From positions 833,501 through 897,500 of the forward strand of contig CM041197.1 of NCBI GenBank assembly GCA_023078555.1: a stretch of DNA of 64,000 bases. The letters are read 5' to 3'. Origin of the DNA: Ulva prolifera (taxonomy: Eukaryota > Chlorophyta > Ulvophyceae > Ulvales > Ulvaceae). Positions 21,741 through 34,958 of the stretch are shown here, one piece after another (the first letter of the stretch is position 1; each line of letters opens with the position of its first letter). The translations under genes and the position numbers were made by a program. The notes below the pieces were generated by a model. That model made no database searches, was not told the DNA's origin, and saw only the letters and a list, made by a program, of their open reading frames with translations.

Positions 21741-22297
21741 ACGCAGGCTCTTATTTACCCCCCCATTTTCCGCATATATATGAGCGGAAGATTTTCGATT
21801 TGAGCGAGTTTGTTTTTCACGAGATGTTCTTTTGAATTTTCGGTGTGAGTTTGAATAGCACCATGTGCATTTGTGTAAGGCAGTACCCCTAGTTGTGGGG
21901 GGTATGCACCGTAATGTACGTGCAGCTTGGTGGCCAGCAGTCCACCCAGAGCGGGCGGTATGCCATGCCCAACAGCAAAGCCACTCGTGGCCTTGCTGCA
22001 GGCGCATGGCACACCGCCCGTCTGCGTGGCCCTGCTCACTGCACCAACGCACACGAGGCTGTGTCTGTACCGTACATGCCTTGTCCCTGAAGTCTAATAC
22101 ACACTCGTGCTGCATGTGGCAGCCACATGGCTTGTGTCATGGTATATGATGGCTTCATGCGTGATCGCAATGGTCACACTCATCAGAGCTGCATCACAGA
22201 TCCAGAAGGAAACTGGCCGTTGGATAAGTTGTGGGACCTGCACATCTCAACTGCTTTATGTGGGAAGAGATCCTGGAACATGCATGCATGCACCTAG

Positions 22298-22565
22298 TGC
22301 AGCCTATGTGGCATCCCCCTGGGTGGTCACCTGTGCAGCATGCATGCGTGCTAGCGGTTACAGCCCAAGCGGCATCCGCCTGGGTGGTCACCTATGCTGC
22401 ATGCATGCGTGCTAGCGGTTGCAGCCCAAGCGGCATCCGCCTGGGCGGGCACCTGTGCTGCATGCATGCGTGCTAGCGGCTACAGCCCAAGCGGCATCCG
22501 CCTGGGTGGTCACCTATGCTGCATGCATGCGTGCTAGCGGTTGCAGCCCAAGCGGCATCCGCCTG
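22298..22565. repeat. 61-bp tandem repeat, about four units
   Basis: Units contain GCATGCATGCGTGCTAGCGG, GCAGCCCAAGCGGCATCCGC and CTGGGTGGTCACCTATGCT; the 61-bp period is visible from 22340 to 22565, with a more diverged first unit. Units alternate between TGGTCACCTATG and GGGCACCTGTG forms. Confidence 0.85.
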
Positions 22566-23247
22566 GAACATGGCACATGCAGGCCACCAGTCTCGACCGA
22601 AAATAAGGAGAAGTACAGACTAGCTAGGCAACGGGTAAAAAAATGCGGAGCAAGGTGGGGTTTGTGTTCGCGACGACAGTGCAGTCCAGGATCATGGGTC
22701 GCAGTTGCATCCCGTGACAAATAACATCAACGGAAAACACACACATACAGTCGCTTCTCGTGCTTCCATCAGCTTGAGCGTGGCAGCTGGTGGCGCAGTC
22801 GAAACAGCACATATGCAATACAGATGAAACTTAAAAGTGATCGCACCAGGCAGTTGCCTTCCATCGATGTGGTGGAAATGCATCGAGTCAATGCTCGTTC
22901 TTCACGAGAAGTGTCGCTCTTGAAATTGCCTGGGACCTGCGAACGATTGCCTTATCAAGAACGAAGACCGCAGAGGCAGTGCACCGCAAACGTTCCGCTG
23001 AGCCAACGCATATAACGTGCACAGCTTAAAAACTTATATCTTCAACTGTGACCGTGGGTCTGGGCGCGCATCTGGGATGGTGTTGTGCAACAGCCGCGAC
23101 ATGCTGTTCGTAGGACCAGACGTCTTATTCGCCAATGAGACTGCATAATACGATACAAGATGCCATCATACAGAGTCTGGCAGTAATGCTACGTTGTACG
23201 GCAATGCCATAGCACCGTTGCTCAATCGGCGAGCAATGCTGTCGTCC

Positions 23248-23284
23248 GTCACACGTTCGGGCACCAGCGGCCCGAACGTGTGAC
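23248..23284. repeat. Perfect 15-bp stem-loop
   Basis: Arm GTCACACGTTCGGGC, 7-base loop ACCAGCG, and exact complementary arm. No T-run follows, so it is not evidently a terminator; role unknown. Confidence 0.8.
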
Positions 23285-23722
23285 CCAAATTTTGGTCCAG
23301 CGCTAATTTGTAGCGATGACATCACACTGACAAGTTTCACTCAAGTAATCAAAATGATCCAGCCGTTGCCATATAGCACTGTACAAGGTTTGCGTCGCAA
23401 CGATCAGGGCCATAGTTGCAAAGTTCGGACACGCCTGTGCGCGGCAATACTACCCGCAGCGGCGCAGCATGAAGCTCAAATAAGCATACCTTCAATATGA
23501 GGTTGGGAGCCAGGTTTCCAGCAGCGCTCATGTGTCCTTGTGGCTGCTGTATGCTAACAAGCTTAAGGGCATGTGTCCGTCCAGTCTGAAAGTCACGTCC
23601 GACGCTCCAACAAAGATGACACGCATTTAGATAACGCAGCATTGCAGAGCTAAACATTCCTGATCAGACGCACGTTCTGCCGGCGACGTCGCGGTGATTG
23701 CATTCTGTTTGGACGTGCGGTC

Positions 23723-23940
23723 ATGGCTACACCGAATGTATCCATTGGCATGACAACGGCGTTGCGACAGCTGTGTAAGTTGGTGTGGAACTAGCGTATG
23801 TGCTTCAAGACATTCATCTCCACAGGCTCACTATTGATGATTGCCTCAAGACTGGTGAGCGGTTGACGCTTTGGCATGCATGGACACCAATGCAGCGGGT
23901 GTGGCGCTGGCGCAAACTCTCTTCAGCAGCAACGCTGGGT
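23723..23940 (+). CDS. Doubtful short-intron gene start
   Basis: ATG at 23723 reads MATPNVSIGMTTALRQL to a donor GTAAGT at 23775. An acceptor CTCCACAG leads to a 29-bp segment (23826-23854, CSLLMIASRL when joined) ending at donor GTGAGC. A TGCAG acceptor follows before RVWRWRKLSSAATL. Phases agree, but introns of about 51 and 41 nt would be far shorter than the other introns here, and no family is recognised. Confidence 0.15.
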
Positions 23941-24978
23941 ATGGTGGTCTGCGTGTCTGACCAGGCCAGCGTTCTGATACTTCCTGCGGTGATACGTACG
24001 GCCGCAGTGCCCGAGTGTTGTGAGAGAGAGACTGTCCAGTCACGCGTGACATTCTACAGCTGCAAGTTCAGCAAGTTCATCTACGTGTGCCACCGCATAT
24101 CAGGACACAAAGAAAATCTCACACTATATGCCGATGTTGCAACTACATTGTCGATAGCGCAACGGTGTTCATGGGCCGTGTGTTGGCAACGCTGAAACCA
24201 GCAACGGTCGTATTCTGCGTCTCGTAGATCACACCTCCTACCGCAAGGGTCACGTCAGTCAAGCCTCAATGCGATTATCTGCAGTAGTCGGAAGAATCGG
24301 TAGATGGCACCGCACTCGCGTACGAAGCGGCAGTCACGCAGCGGCAGTCAGGCGCATTTCCACACAATGACGGCTTCAGTCAGCACGATTTGGGAAACAG
24401 ACAGTGAAGTGTCATGTTACTCATGGTCATTGTGTCATGGTTCTGTTGTTTCAATGTAGCCGTTTGTCTCGCAAGCGTCAGCTATGTAGCCGTGAAGAGT
24501 CGCTTCCTCAATGCCATACCAATTGCATGCAGTGGAAGTTGCGGCTATTTTTTTTTTATGTGAATATCGCCGCGCCTGACACCTGATACTGCAACAAACT
24601 CCTGAAGTTGTTCCCGAGCCCGGTTTAGTGCTGTAGTGCTGTGAAGCTTTTGGCATCTTGCTGATGACACCACAAGCATGTGCTGTTCACGCCTGTCAGA
24701 CAGGACAACAGTAAGATGAAGGAATCGTATCACAAGCACAGCTGCACGGGTTAGCGGTGAGACCGCTGACGTCGTGCCGCACATGATGTATACGCTCACG
24801 CGTGGTGATCTTGTGTAAGCAGGCCACGAGGACGCACAGAGTGATATTGCAAAGTGCATAGATGCGCACTGTACTGGAATTTTCATGTGCGTGATGGCGT
24901 TGCGCAGCCAAACAGCAGGATGAGCTCGACGAGTACATTACGAGTACACTGCAGTGGACTGTGTTCCCGGCGTGGTGG

Positions 24979-25087
24979 CGTGGTTGTAGTGTACACACCT
25001 GCCACCTACACACGGCCGTGTAGGTGGCTGGTTATTCGGATGCGACTCTTTTGTTGTATTTGTTTTCTGCCGTTCACTCTTTCGTAG
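24979..25087 (+). mobile_element. LINE-A tail containing a hairpin
   Basis: GGTTGTAGTGTACACACC at the start and TTTGTTTTCTGCCGTTCACT with CTTTCGTAG at the end. Inside, GCCACCTACAC and GTGTAGGTGGC form an 11-bp stem not seen in other copies. Confidence 0.6.
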
Positions 25088-26091
25088 GCACTGCTTTCCG
25101 GCACGTACCGATCGCCCTCTGCGCCACACTCATATTCAAGCACCAGACAGGATGAAGACCGCCTCTAGACCCACGATACGCAAATCATGGTGGTGTCCAT
25201 GAGATAATGTTATGGCATTCAGTCAATGTGTCTCGTGATGTAGTTTACCCGTTGAAATGCAGCCTAAAACAGGCAGACGCGGCTGCGTCAACAGCCTGCA
25301 ATCTACACGCGAGGCTGTCTCAAACTGCAATTCACGTAAACTGCTATCGCTGCTGTGGAGATCAGGCTCGTCGTGACGTCCACTATAGGAAGCTTAAGCT
25401 TTGACCAGTGGTCGGCGCTACCGGATGTGCGCGAAGCTGTTCAGCAGCCTGCGACGCCCAGACATTACATGCCAAGCCACATGCTGGTCAGGGCAACGTC
25501 GTGGCCACGACGTCGTGCGGCAAACCATCCGCACAAGCCAGGTTCCTTCGTGCTTTCAATGATGTCACAATCTCCAGGTCAGCGTTTCGATCCAAACATG
25601 GTGAACTTTACGCTCATATTGCCGCTCATACGGAGGGGCTCATACGCATGAGCGACGACCTGTGTAGACGCAGGGCTGGACTGTCGGCTTTTCATGTTCC
25701 TACCCGAGATCCGCACGATCACCACCATGCATGCCCAGGCGCGACAAGGGTACCCTCATGATGGGCGCCTTGGCCGCCATACCATTTATGACTTGAGAGT
25801 AAATTTTGGGTGCGCGCAGCTGGTGTTCCCAACGCCTTGCCACGTGCATGCATGCATGCATGCGCACAAGTGAGTACGTATCGATCCCGGAGTAGCACTG
25901 CAAGAACCGCGTGGTATGCGCACATCTGCAAACCGGATCCGTATACCTATGTGTACCGGAGGGGCAGGCACAACAGGGACCACATTGATCCTGCGATCAT
26001 CATAGCATGATGCTGTATACGATTGGCGGGTAATGCATGTATTACACCTGAAACTCCGGATCCGCGGGCGGTTGCGCCTTTGAAGTTGAAT

Positions 26092-26134
26092 GTTACAAAA
26101 GAGTGAACGGGAGAAAACAAACACTGAAACCGCC
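26092..26134 (-). mobile_element. LINE-A ultra-short insertion (43 bp)
   Basis: TTACAAAAGAGTGAACGGGA through ACTGAAACCG in reverse, flanked by GAAGTTGAAT at 26082-26091 and 26135-26144. Confidence 0.8.
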
Positions 26135-27820
26135 GAAGTTGAATTACACACGCACATGCTTGATTAGGCCTCACCGACATCATTGCATGCCCTGATTTAG
26201 CGATTGTGTCAGACGGCGGCCGCCTGAACCGCATACAGCGTGCATGCCTTCGCCCTCGCCGGTTCCGAGGGTCCGGGCGCGACTGGCGCACTTGCGTCGC
26301 GCGTGTGACGCGGAGGGTGTGCACAAGCTACACACCACCAGAGCCATGATTCCATGGGCACCCGAATGCCTCACAATGAACCCGCCGTTTTTTATCTAGT
26401 GCATAGTGTCCTCTGGGGAGATGCATGTCGTTTACTGAGATATAGTACTGTCTGTGTGCCTGTACAAGTAAGGCCATAGCCTCTACATTGCATTGACTTG
26501 ACCCATTCGTCAAGAGGAGGGCCCTCGGTCTCGGTCTCGTTCTGCAAAGCGTAAAGGGCACTCCCATGTGCCAGAAACACAGTGAATGGTTCTATACAAA
26601 CGTGGAAGTTTTCAGTAGCAAAGTGTGAGGAGCCCGGGCGGCCACGCATGTCTGCAAACATGCATGCTAGGCTAGCATATGAACGCTGACCAGGTTCAGG
26701 CTCTGACCGCTGGGTACATGTGAATGTAAATAGATCTGAAAGGACTAGCGACGAGGCACAAGTGGTAGCAAGCACAGCAACAGGTCTGGGCTCACCATCC
26801 TAGCACACCGCACCCAAGCCACACCTGGAGGTTGTCAAACAATGAGACGGGCTGTGGTATCTGCAACAGGTGTCATCTGCTATCAATGTTCAAGAAGTAT
26901 AGTACACGCTTTATTCCTGTCCCTCAATGCATTGCTTGCCCTGTCAACTTGCACAGAGTTCGCATATATGTAGGCTAGCTGTGAAATAGAGCAGGATGTG
27001 GCCACATGGCCGGTCCTGAGGGTGCGAAAACTATCAGTAGGCAGCCTTGGTGAACAACCTCAGCTGTCCGGCATGAAAGAGAAACAACTTAAAGGGGGAT
27101 GTTTGCATGGTTGAGTTTGTCTGCCCAGGCCTGCTGCCCTAGAGGGGCCAGCTCCCAAAGTCGCATCTGCAGCCAGGCAGTGGAACCTGATACAGAAGCT
27201 GACAGGTATGAATGAGACAGCTTGCAATTGCCCATTTTATCTCGTGTTATTATATTCTTGGATCTTCGCTTAAGTTTAGTTCTTTTCCATCAAACGGATG
27301 GCTCTGAGATTACAACGTAGCATGGGATGCGTGCTGACTCAGGCTGCATCTCGCACTTCATCCATGAAACAGCAGGCATGCTGCATTTGAAGAGGCAGCA
27401 TGCCTGGAGCATTACCCTAGGGCACCCACAGTTCTGACAATGCCGGTGGAGACTGGCCACAGCCACACCGCCACACACCCGTGAGGCCATGCCACAGTGT
27501 CCATGGAATTTTAGGAGTGTTTTTCCATCCATGAAATATGCTGGACACTCCGGCATGGCCTCACAGCAGAGTCCGAAGACGGGCGCGCATGCCAGTGCTC
27601 AGGGGCTTGATATAATGTGATCCGACATACCATGCATGGGCATGCGTCCACATTGGGGGCTCCCCAAGGCCCTCTTTGTTCGGTCATGAAAGACATGCCC
27701 GCCTGTGAAGCTCACCATATATAGATGAACGGGCGCATAGATGAAGGGTCTATACATGCATGATGCAGATGCATGCAACTGTGGCAAGACCAGCGACTCC
27801 TGATGCACTTGCATAGCGCA

Positions 27821-27898
27821 TCGTGGGTGTCTTGGTGTTTGCTTCGTCTGCTTGCTCCTTTCGCGGTGCTGCCCGACTTGCTGCCTTTGTCCTTGTAC
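27821..27898 (+). mobile_element. Family B insertion with 15-bp target duplication
   Basis: TTTCGCGGTGCTGCCCGACT ... TTTGTCCTTGTAC, flanked by CACTTGCATAGCGCA at 27806-27820 and 27899-27913. Confidence 0.85.
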
Positions 27899-27913
27899 CA
27901 CTTGCATAGCGCA

Positions 27914-28010
27914 CAGCGGCGTGGGTGTCTTGGGCCGGGGCGGTGGCTGTGCTCTTACGCAGCTTGCTGATTTCGCGGTGCTGCCCGCCTCACCGCGTTT
28001 ATCCTTGTAA
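27914..28010 (+). mobile_element. Second family B copy, adjacent
   Basis: GATTTCGCGGTGCTGCCCGC and CGCGTTTATCCTTGTAACAC; it begins right after the duplication of the preceding copy. Confidence 0.7.
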
Positions 28011-28332
28011 CACACGACTCAAAGTGATGCCGGGCCCGACCCCCGCCGAGCAGACTCAGCTCGGATGGAGTACTAGTACAGGAGGCCACAGCCCCCTTCC
28101 ACTGATGTGATACAAGGATTAAGATGAAGAGGCAACGCGGGCAGATCGAAGCCGCGACGTAGACCAACTCTTACGCAACGCAGTCCGACAAGTCGCTTAA
28201 GTTTGGTACACCCCCACGCATGCAGCCGACCCCACGCCCGACTGCGGTACACGCAAGGGTGCGTGCATCCACATTCCCGCTCCGGCGCAGACCCGCACAT
28301 TTTTGTGTCTTATTTCTACGATGATGCGCAGC

Positions 28333-28660
28333 GTTACAAGGACAGAGTCAAAGTGGCCGGTGGCACTGCCAGGGCAACGCACAAGTATGCCGATGCCCCA
28401 ACGCATGCACGGCAGGAGATGTGCACCCACGTCGAACCCTAATACGGCGCCCAATCACAGAATGACAGGCATGTCATGAACACCCACCGAACACAGACCC
28501 ACTGGCACGCGACCACGAACCCCGCCCGTGCACCCTCCAGCCACAGATACCCACAGCCCCGGGCCTCACGCAAACGACCCCGCCGCCCGCGCGGCTGCGG
28601 AGGTCCTAGCTGGCAGCCCGGCCGTCGTCGGCCCAACGCGAAAGTCGCCGCGGGGGCCCC
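28333..28660 (-). mobile_element. Family B subfamily, second long copy
   Basis: TTACAAGGACAGAGTC, GCCGGTGGCACTGCCAGGGC and AACGCACAAGT parallel the copy at 21271-21640; both also hold CACAGAATGA and ACCCCGCCGCCCGCGC. Confidence 0.5.
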
Positions 28661-31148
28661 GACGATGAATTGCAGCACAGCCGTGTGTGCAGAGGCATCA
28701 TCACAGTACATCAAACTCGAGCTACATGTACAGCCAAAGTACCCCGCGGAATGCGCAATCCGTTTTGCAAGACGAGACGCGTGCCACTGGCGTTAGTCCA
28801 AGAAGTGCCATAACGCCCAGCACATGCAGAACTCATCGCTCTCACTCAGATGTACAGTACGACTAGTAGTGTCTCTAATACACCAACAGCCGCACCGTCC
28901 CGCGTGTGCGGGCCCGCCTGCACACCCCCCCACACACCAAGACATCGACGTGAAACGACCGGCGCGCTCATAGCGGTCCAACAGCGACACGAGACCTCAC
29001 AGCCGTACAGTCGACGGCATGTATGCATGGGCGTGCACCTGCAGCCCCCCCGACCCCTGCCCCATCCCACACACAATAGCAACGCAACAAACAAACTGCC
29101 GGGGGGACCTCTTCATCTGGAACCAGGCCATGTCAGCGTTCCGCCCCGTCCGCCGCGCAGCGAGTGCAGGCCACGCACCACACCGCGTGCCGGGCAGAGC
29201 TCAGCAGCCTAATGACAATATGAATGCCAGCAGCACTGCAGGTGGTGCCTACTGGCAGGTGGTGCCTACTGGGCCAAGATGTACATGTTGCAGGGAGGCC
29301 CGTTGCACGGGCCGTCCAACCTGTAAGCAGCGAGAGTGCGTTGGACAGGACTGCGAGTCACACAACTACCGCCTTGGCTGCGTGCCGTTCCAACAAGCGG
29401 AGCGTGCTCTCGGCAGCGCGGCGGCGGCCCGGGGAGGGTGCCCTGGCTCCGTGAGGAAGAGTTAGTAAATTCGCGATTGCAGAAGCTGAGGAGTCAGGCC
29501 TAGGTCTAGCTGCGATGTGGGAGCGCTGCTACGAAGCCTGTTCTTAGAAAGGGGCTAGGAGAAATCTTATGAGTTATTCGGCAAGCGTGGCGGCACTGGT
29601 GGCCATGGGGGCGTGCGGTTGTGGCTGCAGGGGTGGTGGGATAGGATTCCTGGGCTCCGTAAGGTGGAGCGGGTGTGACGACTGAGGCCGGGGTGGTCGG
29701 GGATGTTGTGCCAAGCTGAGAGCAGGTCCTCATCTGTCTCGTGTGTTATGATTACCCGGGACTCGCGATCAGACGCCGCGGTGGAGGCTCTGGTGGAGCT
29801 CCATCAGGCGCGGCTCCGCTGCCGTCCTGCCGCAGCGGAAAGAACGTTTCTGCGCCATGTCTTCGTGAGAACAAGGTTGCAGGCGCCGATGGCCCCCCAC
29901 AGCAACATCAAGTCGCAGATCAGGGAGTTCATCACGATGATTTATTGAGCTTGGAAATCGCCGCGCTCTGTGGCACCATGTGGGGTAGCTATCAACTTGT
30001 TGAACGTCCCTGAGTCGCCGGAGAGGAGCGCACCACGCATGCCGCATGGCATACTCCACAGCCTGCCGATCTAGCATCGAGCCCTGAGGCCGGACCGCTG
30101 TGAGGCATGCAGTCACAACAGAGACCGTAAGCATGCAATCGCGCAGTCGGGCGGCCGCGTGAGTTCCTTCCAGAGTCCGGGCCAAGCAGCCCTCGTTGCT
30201 GCGTGCAGCGAAAGCTAAATGGTGAAGACAAGTGTATTTATGTAGGCCTGGGCGAAGTGGCATTGCGCTCTGCGGCATGCCTCGACCGCAGTTCCGGTGT
30301 TTTGTCCAGCGTCCGCAACCCTGCTGCCGGTGTGGCGGGGCCGGCGGTACTGGGGGGCAGCAACCTGCAGAGCTGGCTGCGGAGGGGCTGCTGCCCACGC
30401 AGATCAGGGTGCACTTCTAGCATCTCAACAGGTGCAGTGCCTTCAAACGGCAGACCGTGTTGAACACCATCAGGTGGCCCAGGGGAAGATTGCGGCAGTT
30501 CTGCAGACGACATGTATGCTGCGACCATGCCATCCTCAGTGCACATCACATAACGTAAAGTACAGTATGTTTGGGATGCATATGGACTCTCGTGCCCAAG
30601 ACCCATGCCACCATGGCGGTGGGGCAGGGCATGCTTGACATCAGCAACTGTCTGGTCAAACACACCGATATTTCTGAACAGACCGCAGCGCGGCTCCCGG
30701 CGTCAGCGACGTGGACGACTATTTCAAACTTGAAAATTTTGTTAACATAGTTCGTGTGGCTGCTACCGACTGAAAGACGTGCGAGACAGTCACTGTTGTG
30801 TTCCCTGACTGCATCGCCCTGCACGCGCTGTCTCGCATGGCACAACGTGCACTACAGGTACCTGTGGTGACCGTTGTGCCATGCCAGAGCGCGCGCGACC
30901 AGGCCAGAGGGGCTAGAGGGGGCATCGGGACCGGGTCACTCCGCCCGATCTCATCAGGACGAGCGCATAGGAGCATGCGAGGTCAAGAGCGGCCTCAAGA
31001 GAGCACCTTGTTGTGCGACCCTATCGCCTGCCGCCTCCCTCCGCAGCTCCGCGCTGGTGCCGTCGAAACGCTGTGCGATGTGGGCGGGCACTCCAAGAGA
31101 ACCCCACCGCACGCATGGCCAAGGTGGCCACCCAGCGACAACCGAGAC

Positions 31149-31197
31149 CTTCGTGGACTTGCCCGCCTCGCCGCCTTTGTCCTCGTCACACCCAACA
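31149..31197 (+). mobile_element. Family B insertion, about 49 bp
   Basis: TTGCCCGCCTCGCCGCCTTT and CCTCGTCACACCC, flanked by ACAACCGAGAC at 31138-31148 and 31198-31208. Confidence 0.75.
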
Positions 31198-31593
31198 ACA
31201 ACCGAGACATTGTGGCCACTGCCGTGCACACCAAGGTCAGGGGGCCCTAGCCCTGCACAATGACCCCCCTCCCTCCCAGGCACTTACGCAAGGCAAACGG
31301 AAAACACACCCGCCACACAGCACAGCTGCCTCAAAGGTGCACGCGCCCCACCGACACCACCACCTCGCGACATGCATGCGCAGCAGGAACAATCCACCAC
31401 GGACCCCGTGGCACGTCGGGGCCCGCATCACAAGCAGAACGCCACATCCACACGCAGCCGTCGTCCATCGACGATGCCGTGATGCATCGGGACCGTGCCA
31501 CAAGTAGGACGCCGCCGCGGCATCACCCACAGCGGCCACCTACCAGGCAGCCCTTCACAGCCGGGCAGCAGAAACCTCCAGGAGGGCGGGACG

Positions 31594-31636
31594 CATCGCG
31601 ATAACCCGCACTGTTGTCGTGTGGGTTATCGCGATG
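31594..31636. repeat. 14-bp stem hairpin
   Basis: CATCGCGATAACCC at 31594-31607 pairs exactly with GGGTTATCGCGATG at 31623-31636 around a 15-base loop. Confidence 0.8.
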
Positions 31637-33772
31637 GGTCTCGATGCAGCTGGATACGCCGTGCGAGCAGCTGCCGAAGAACACTCGCACAATACATGCA
31701 TATGGGCTGTGGCAGACGGACAGGAGACGAGGCAGGTCACACCGCGAACAGAGCGAGGTGCTGAATAGAAAATCTACCGACAGGTAATCAAGTATTGCAT
31801 TGACTGTGCCGGTGGATGACTCGCGCAACACGCTGGTTAATTCATTGACTTCCGCAAGTTGAGCTGGCGGTCTGAACCCCACCTGGTGCACGCTGTCCGA
31901 AGATTCTCGTGACAGTGTTACAAATTTACACAGATGTGTGATACCCTCCGACGCTCGGTTCGCCAGTACTCGCATACTTCGAGGTCAATGCTGGCCAACT
32001 TCGTGGATTGTGGTGTGGCGCCTTTGCACGCACATGGGTCGCGTCCCGTCTCGAGATCACGCACTAGGCAAACGCTAAAGAGTTGTCAAGCTGTAAGAAG
32101 ATGGCCTCACCGCCCGCAGTGTGAGCGCTGCAACAATGAGATCGATGCGATGATGATATCTCGCAGCGATGGACATCTTTGTCACAATTGAATTAAACGG
32201 TTCAGGTGAAACCAGTATACGCACATGTTACATAGCAGCGTTGTCCTCGAAGCGATGAAGGTGGGTCTGCGAATGCTGGTGTCGGACCTCGAAGGGCAGG
32301 AGTTCCCTGAACTCGACATGTTGCGACAACTGCCGTGTGCAGAAAAGTCGCCATGGTGACAGCCCACCTGGTGGGCCCAGCGGGATAAATCCGCGCAAAA
32401 AACAACACGCAAGCGACGTGACTGTTTTCGTCCGTTTTTTGCATGCCTTGCTCAACACTCAAGGTGATCATCGCAGCCTCTAGCGTGCACGTTGGTTGCA
32501 ACACGCCGGCCAGCGCGCTGGCGAAGCCTGCCTTCCCCAGGCCTGCAGGCAACCATAGCTCACCCGGCTCTGCGAACGTATCGGCTGCTGAACGTACGGG
32601 TGGTCGTTCATATCTGCGATGAGTTTACACAGCGTCGTTCTACCAGCCTTTTGATCAGCCTTTTAATCAGCCTTTTAAAGTACAGGTGTTCCGGTGAGTT
32701 CAGTCGGGGCTGAGACAGTTGCCTATTAAAGAGGCATTCCCGAGGCGAGACAGACGTGTCAAAATCGGCACCTTGATGTGTCAGTTTACGCGGCGGGGCA
32801 TCGGGTACGGCTAGCCGCGGCTGTCACGCCGCCCTGCGCTTCGATTTCTCGCCTCTGTCGCACGCACGTTGCATTGGTTGCGCGTATTTGTCGACCGTCA
32901 GTGAGCCGTCTGCCGTCAGTCAACCACGACTATAGACATCAATGATGTCACATCATTCCTCAGCATGGTGAAGGCTATCCAATATCTGTCTAACTGCGCT
33001 CGACACTGTTGACCTACCTCACCTGAGAACGGTATGCCATCAGTCAGCATCACCGGTACTCGACAAGATAACTCACGCTTTGTAATTTGGTAGCTGTGAT
33101 GTGACTGGGCACTACATGCAGCTTCAGTGTCTGCTTGTGCGCACATAGCCGACGAGGTCACTCTCGCGTCGACCTTCAGGCTAGACCGCTGCAGGGCTCC
33201 AAGAGTGATCCTCGAGCCTGAAGCTTGTCAGATGTTGCCCTGTACAATGCAGCGCTGGTGCGTGTTCAGCAGCTGTTGTTTTCACCATCTCGTCTCGACT
33301 GCGATCAGGTGGCACGTCGTGTCCAGCAAGTGGTTGAGGTACCTGTCAGCACCAGTGTCCTCCGTAATCATAAAGTAAACAAAGATGTCGCTTGTCCTGG
33401 ATAAGTCTGTGAGGTGAAGTCGTCATTGGTCTTGGGCTGCGTTGTTCGTGCCTGGCTCTTTGTGATCCGGCTCACCATTGTTTGCTCAATCAGGCGCGAG
33501 CGGACTATAGCTGTGTGCTGCTTCCTAGGCCCTGGCGTTTTGCACCTGGTGCTCAAAGCGATCTCAGCACACACTCCACATTTGCCCTGTGCTGCACATG
33601 TCCAGCCAATCTCCAGTCACTGGGGTGCCCCTTGTACTGCACTACACTGTGGAGTGTCTCCCTGCCTTCCATTTCAGCTAGCATACTACTTCGATGCTGC
33701 ACTGACTCTCATGGAAACCACACCCACACACCATACATCCACAACCAACTGGCACAAGGCCAGCCTACTGAG

Positions 33773-33877
33773 CGCTGTCGGGTCGCCCTGCACATTTCCA
33801 CAACGCTGCCATCCTGAGACCAGACCTAAACAGTTTCAGCTTTGTTCTGTATTATCTGGCCCGATGATTCAACACTG
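33773..33877 (+). mobile_element. MITE-C, diverged copy
   Basis: GCTGTCGGGTCGCCCTGCAC at the 5' end, TCTGGCCCGATGATTC and AACACTG at the 3' end. CTACTGAG and CAACTGAG flank it, 7 of 8 bases alike. Confidence 0.7.
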
Positions 33878-34011
33878 CAACTGAGGTAGGCCTCGCCTGC
33901 ACTGTGGCGCACCCTGCACCATACCCAACTGGCGAAGCCACAACCCCCCCCCTCAAGGTGGCCAGCCCCTCAGCTTGATGTGTGTGCTGAATACACTTGT
34001 GGCCACACAAG

Positions 34012-34078
34012 CGGTTCCTCTGATTGCTGCACGCTGCGATGCTGCGATGCTCCCTGTCGTGCTTGCTTTGTCCTGGTA
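34012..34078 (+). mobile_element. Family B tail
   Basis: GGTTCCTCTGATTGCTGC and GTGCTTGCTTTGTCCTGGTA followed by ACACAC. A duplicated GCGATGCT lies inside. Confidence 0.6.
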
Positions 34079-34181
34079 ACACACACGTGCCACCGGGACA
34101 CAGGGACACACCACCACCACCACCGGGTGTTCCTCCTTGCCGCGATGCATGCACGCATCTGTGCCTGCGTGGCATGACCAC

Positions 34182-34283
34182 ACGTGTCGGGTCGCCTTGC
34201 AGCATTTCCGGGGCTGCAACCCAGAAATTACACCTGCATGGTCGGAATTGCTCTACGTGATCGGGCCCGACGACGCCAAACTG
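34182..34283 (+). mobile_element. MITE-C with perfect 8-bp target duplication
   Basis: CGTGTCGGGTCGCCTTGCAG to GGGCCCGACGACGCCAAACT, flanked by ATGACCAC at 34174-34181 and 34284-34291. Confidence 0.82.
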
Positions 34284-34672
34284 ATGACCACCATGACAAG
34301 CCCTCCCAGCATGCTCTCAGGCTCATGCACGTTTCATCACTCACCTGTCAACTGAATCCACAGCTGGCAAATGGAAAAAGGCGAGCAGCCCCCACATCCA
34401 TCGAGGACATCCATTGCAGCCTCTCGCAATCACACGGCGTGGCTGGGCAGTCTCGTGTCGGCCTGCCTCGGGCACGGCTGTCGCGTCCATCCCCTCACGG
34501 CACATCCCGATGGAATGTACACCAGCTGTAGTGGTATGATTCTAGTATGACATACCGATATGATATACAAGTATGATACACCCCCACTTGCAGCAAGTCC
34601 TGATCAACGCAGGCTGCATTCGGGTGCCGTTATCTGTTTCAATCGCCATCATTGTCACGCTGTGTTGCAAGG

Positions 34673-34943
34673 ACAAAGCAAGCAAGGCAGTTAGCACCGC
34701 GAGCGACCACCAGAGGGGAACCACACACCCACGCAACCAGCCCAAGCAGCACACCCACGCAACGTCAGCACCTGCGCTGGCCACAGCCACACAGCCACGC
34801 ACGTGCGTGTGTGTTACAAAGGAAAAAGCCGGAGGGGCAGGTAGCACCGCCACACAGCCACGCACGTGCGTGTGTGTACAAGCCCCCACGCCACACCCAC
34901 GTGCACACCCGCACGCCCACGCACACACGCATTGCCATTCTGT
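34673..34943 (-). mobile_element. Family B copy interrupted by a nested family B insertion
   Basis: GCAAGGACAAAGCAAGCAAG, GTTAGCACCGCGAGCGACC and AGAGGGGAACCACACACC are the reverse complement of the family end and upstream part. A 34-bp younger copy sits inside at 34815-34848. Confidence 0.65.
34815..34848 (-). mobile_element. Nested family B insertion (34 bp) with 29-bp target duplication
   Basis: TACAAAGGAAAAAGCC ... GCAGGTAGCACC lies between two identical 29-bp segments at 34786-34814 and 34849-34877 (beginning GCCACACAGCCACG, ending GCGTGTGTGT). Confidence 0.8.
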
Positions 34944-34958
34944 GTATCCACTCTGTGT

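Noticed and set aside
22298..22565. CRISPR-like array of 61-bp units
   Set aside because: Units are contiguous with no unique spacers and the genome is eukaryotic; it is an ordinary tandem repeat.
29703..29948. Plus ORF with strong GC3 (AVEALVELHQARLRCRPAAA)
   Set aside because: All three plus frames and one minus frame are open here, so GC3 is not informative; no splice or family evidence.
32202..32640. Minus-strand frame with a glycine-rich AGLGKAGFASALA stretch recalling a P-loop
   Set aside because: The motif lacks the GK[ST] of a Walker A site, no other ATPase motif follows, and no splice partner was found.
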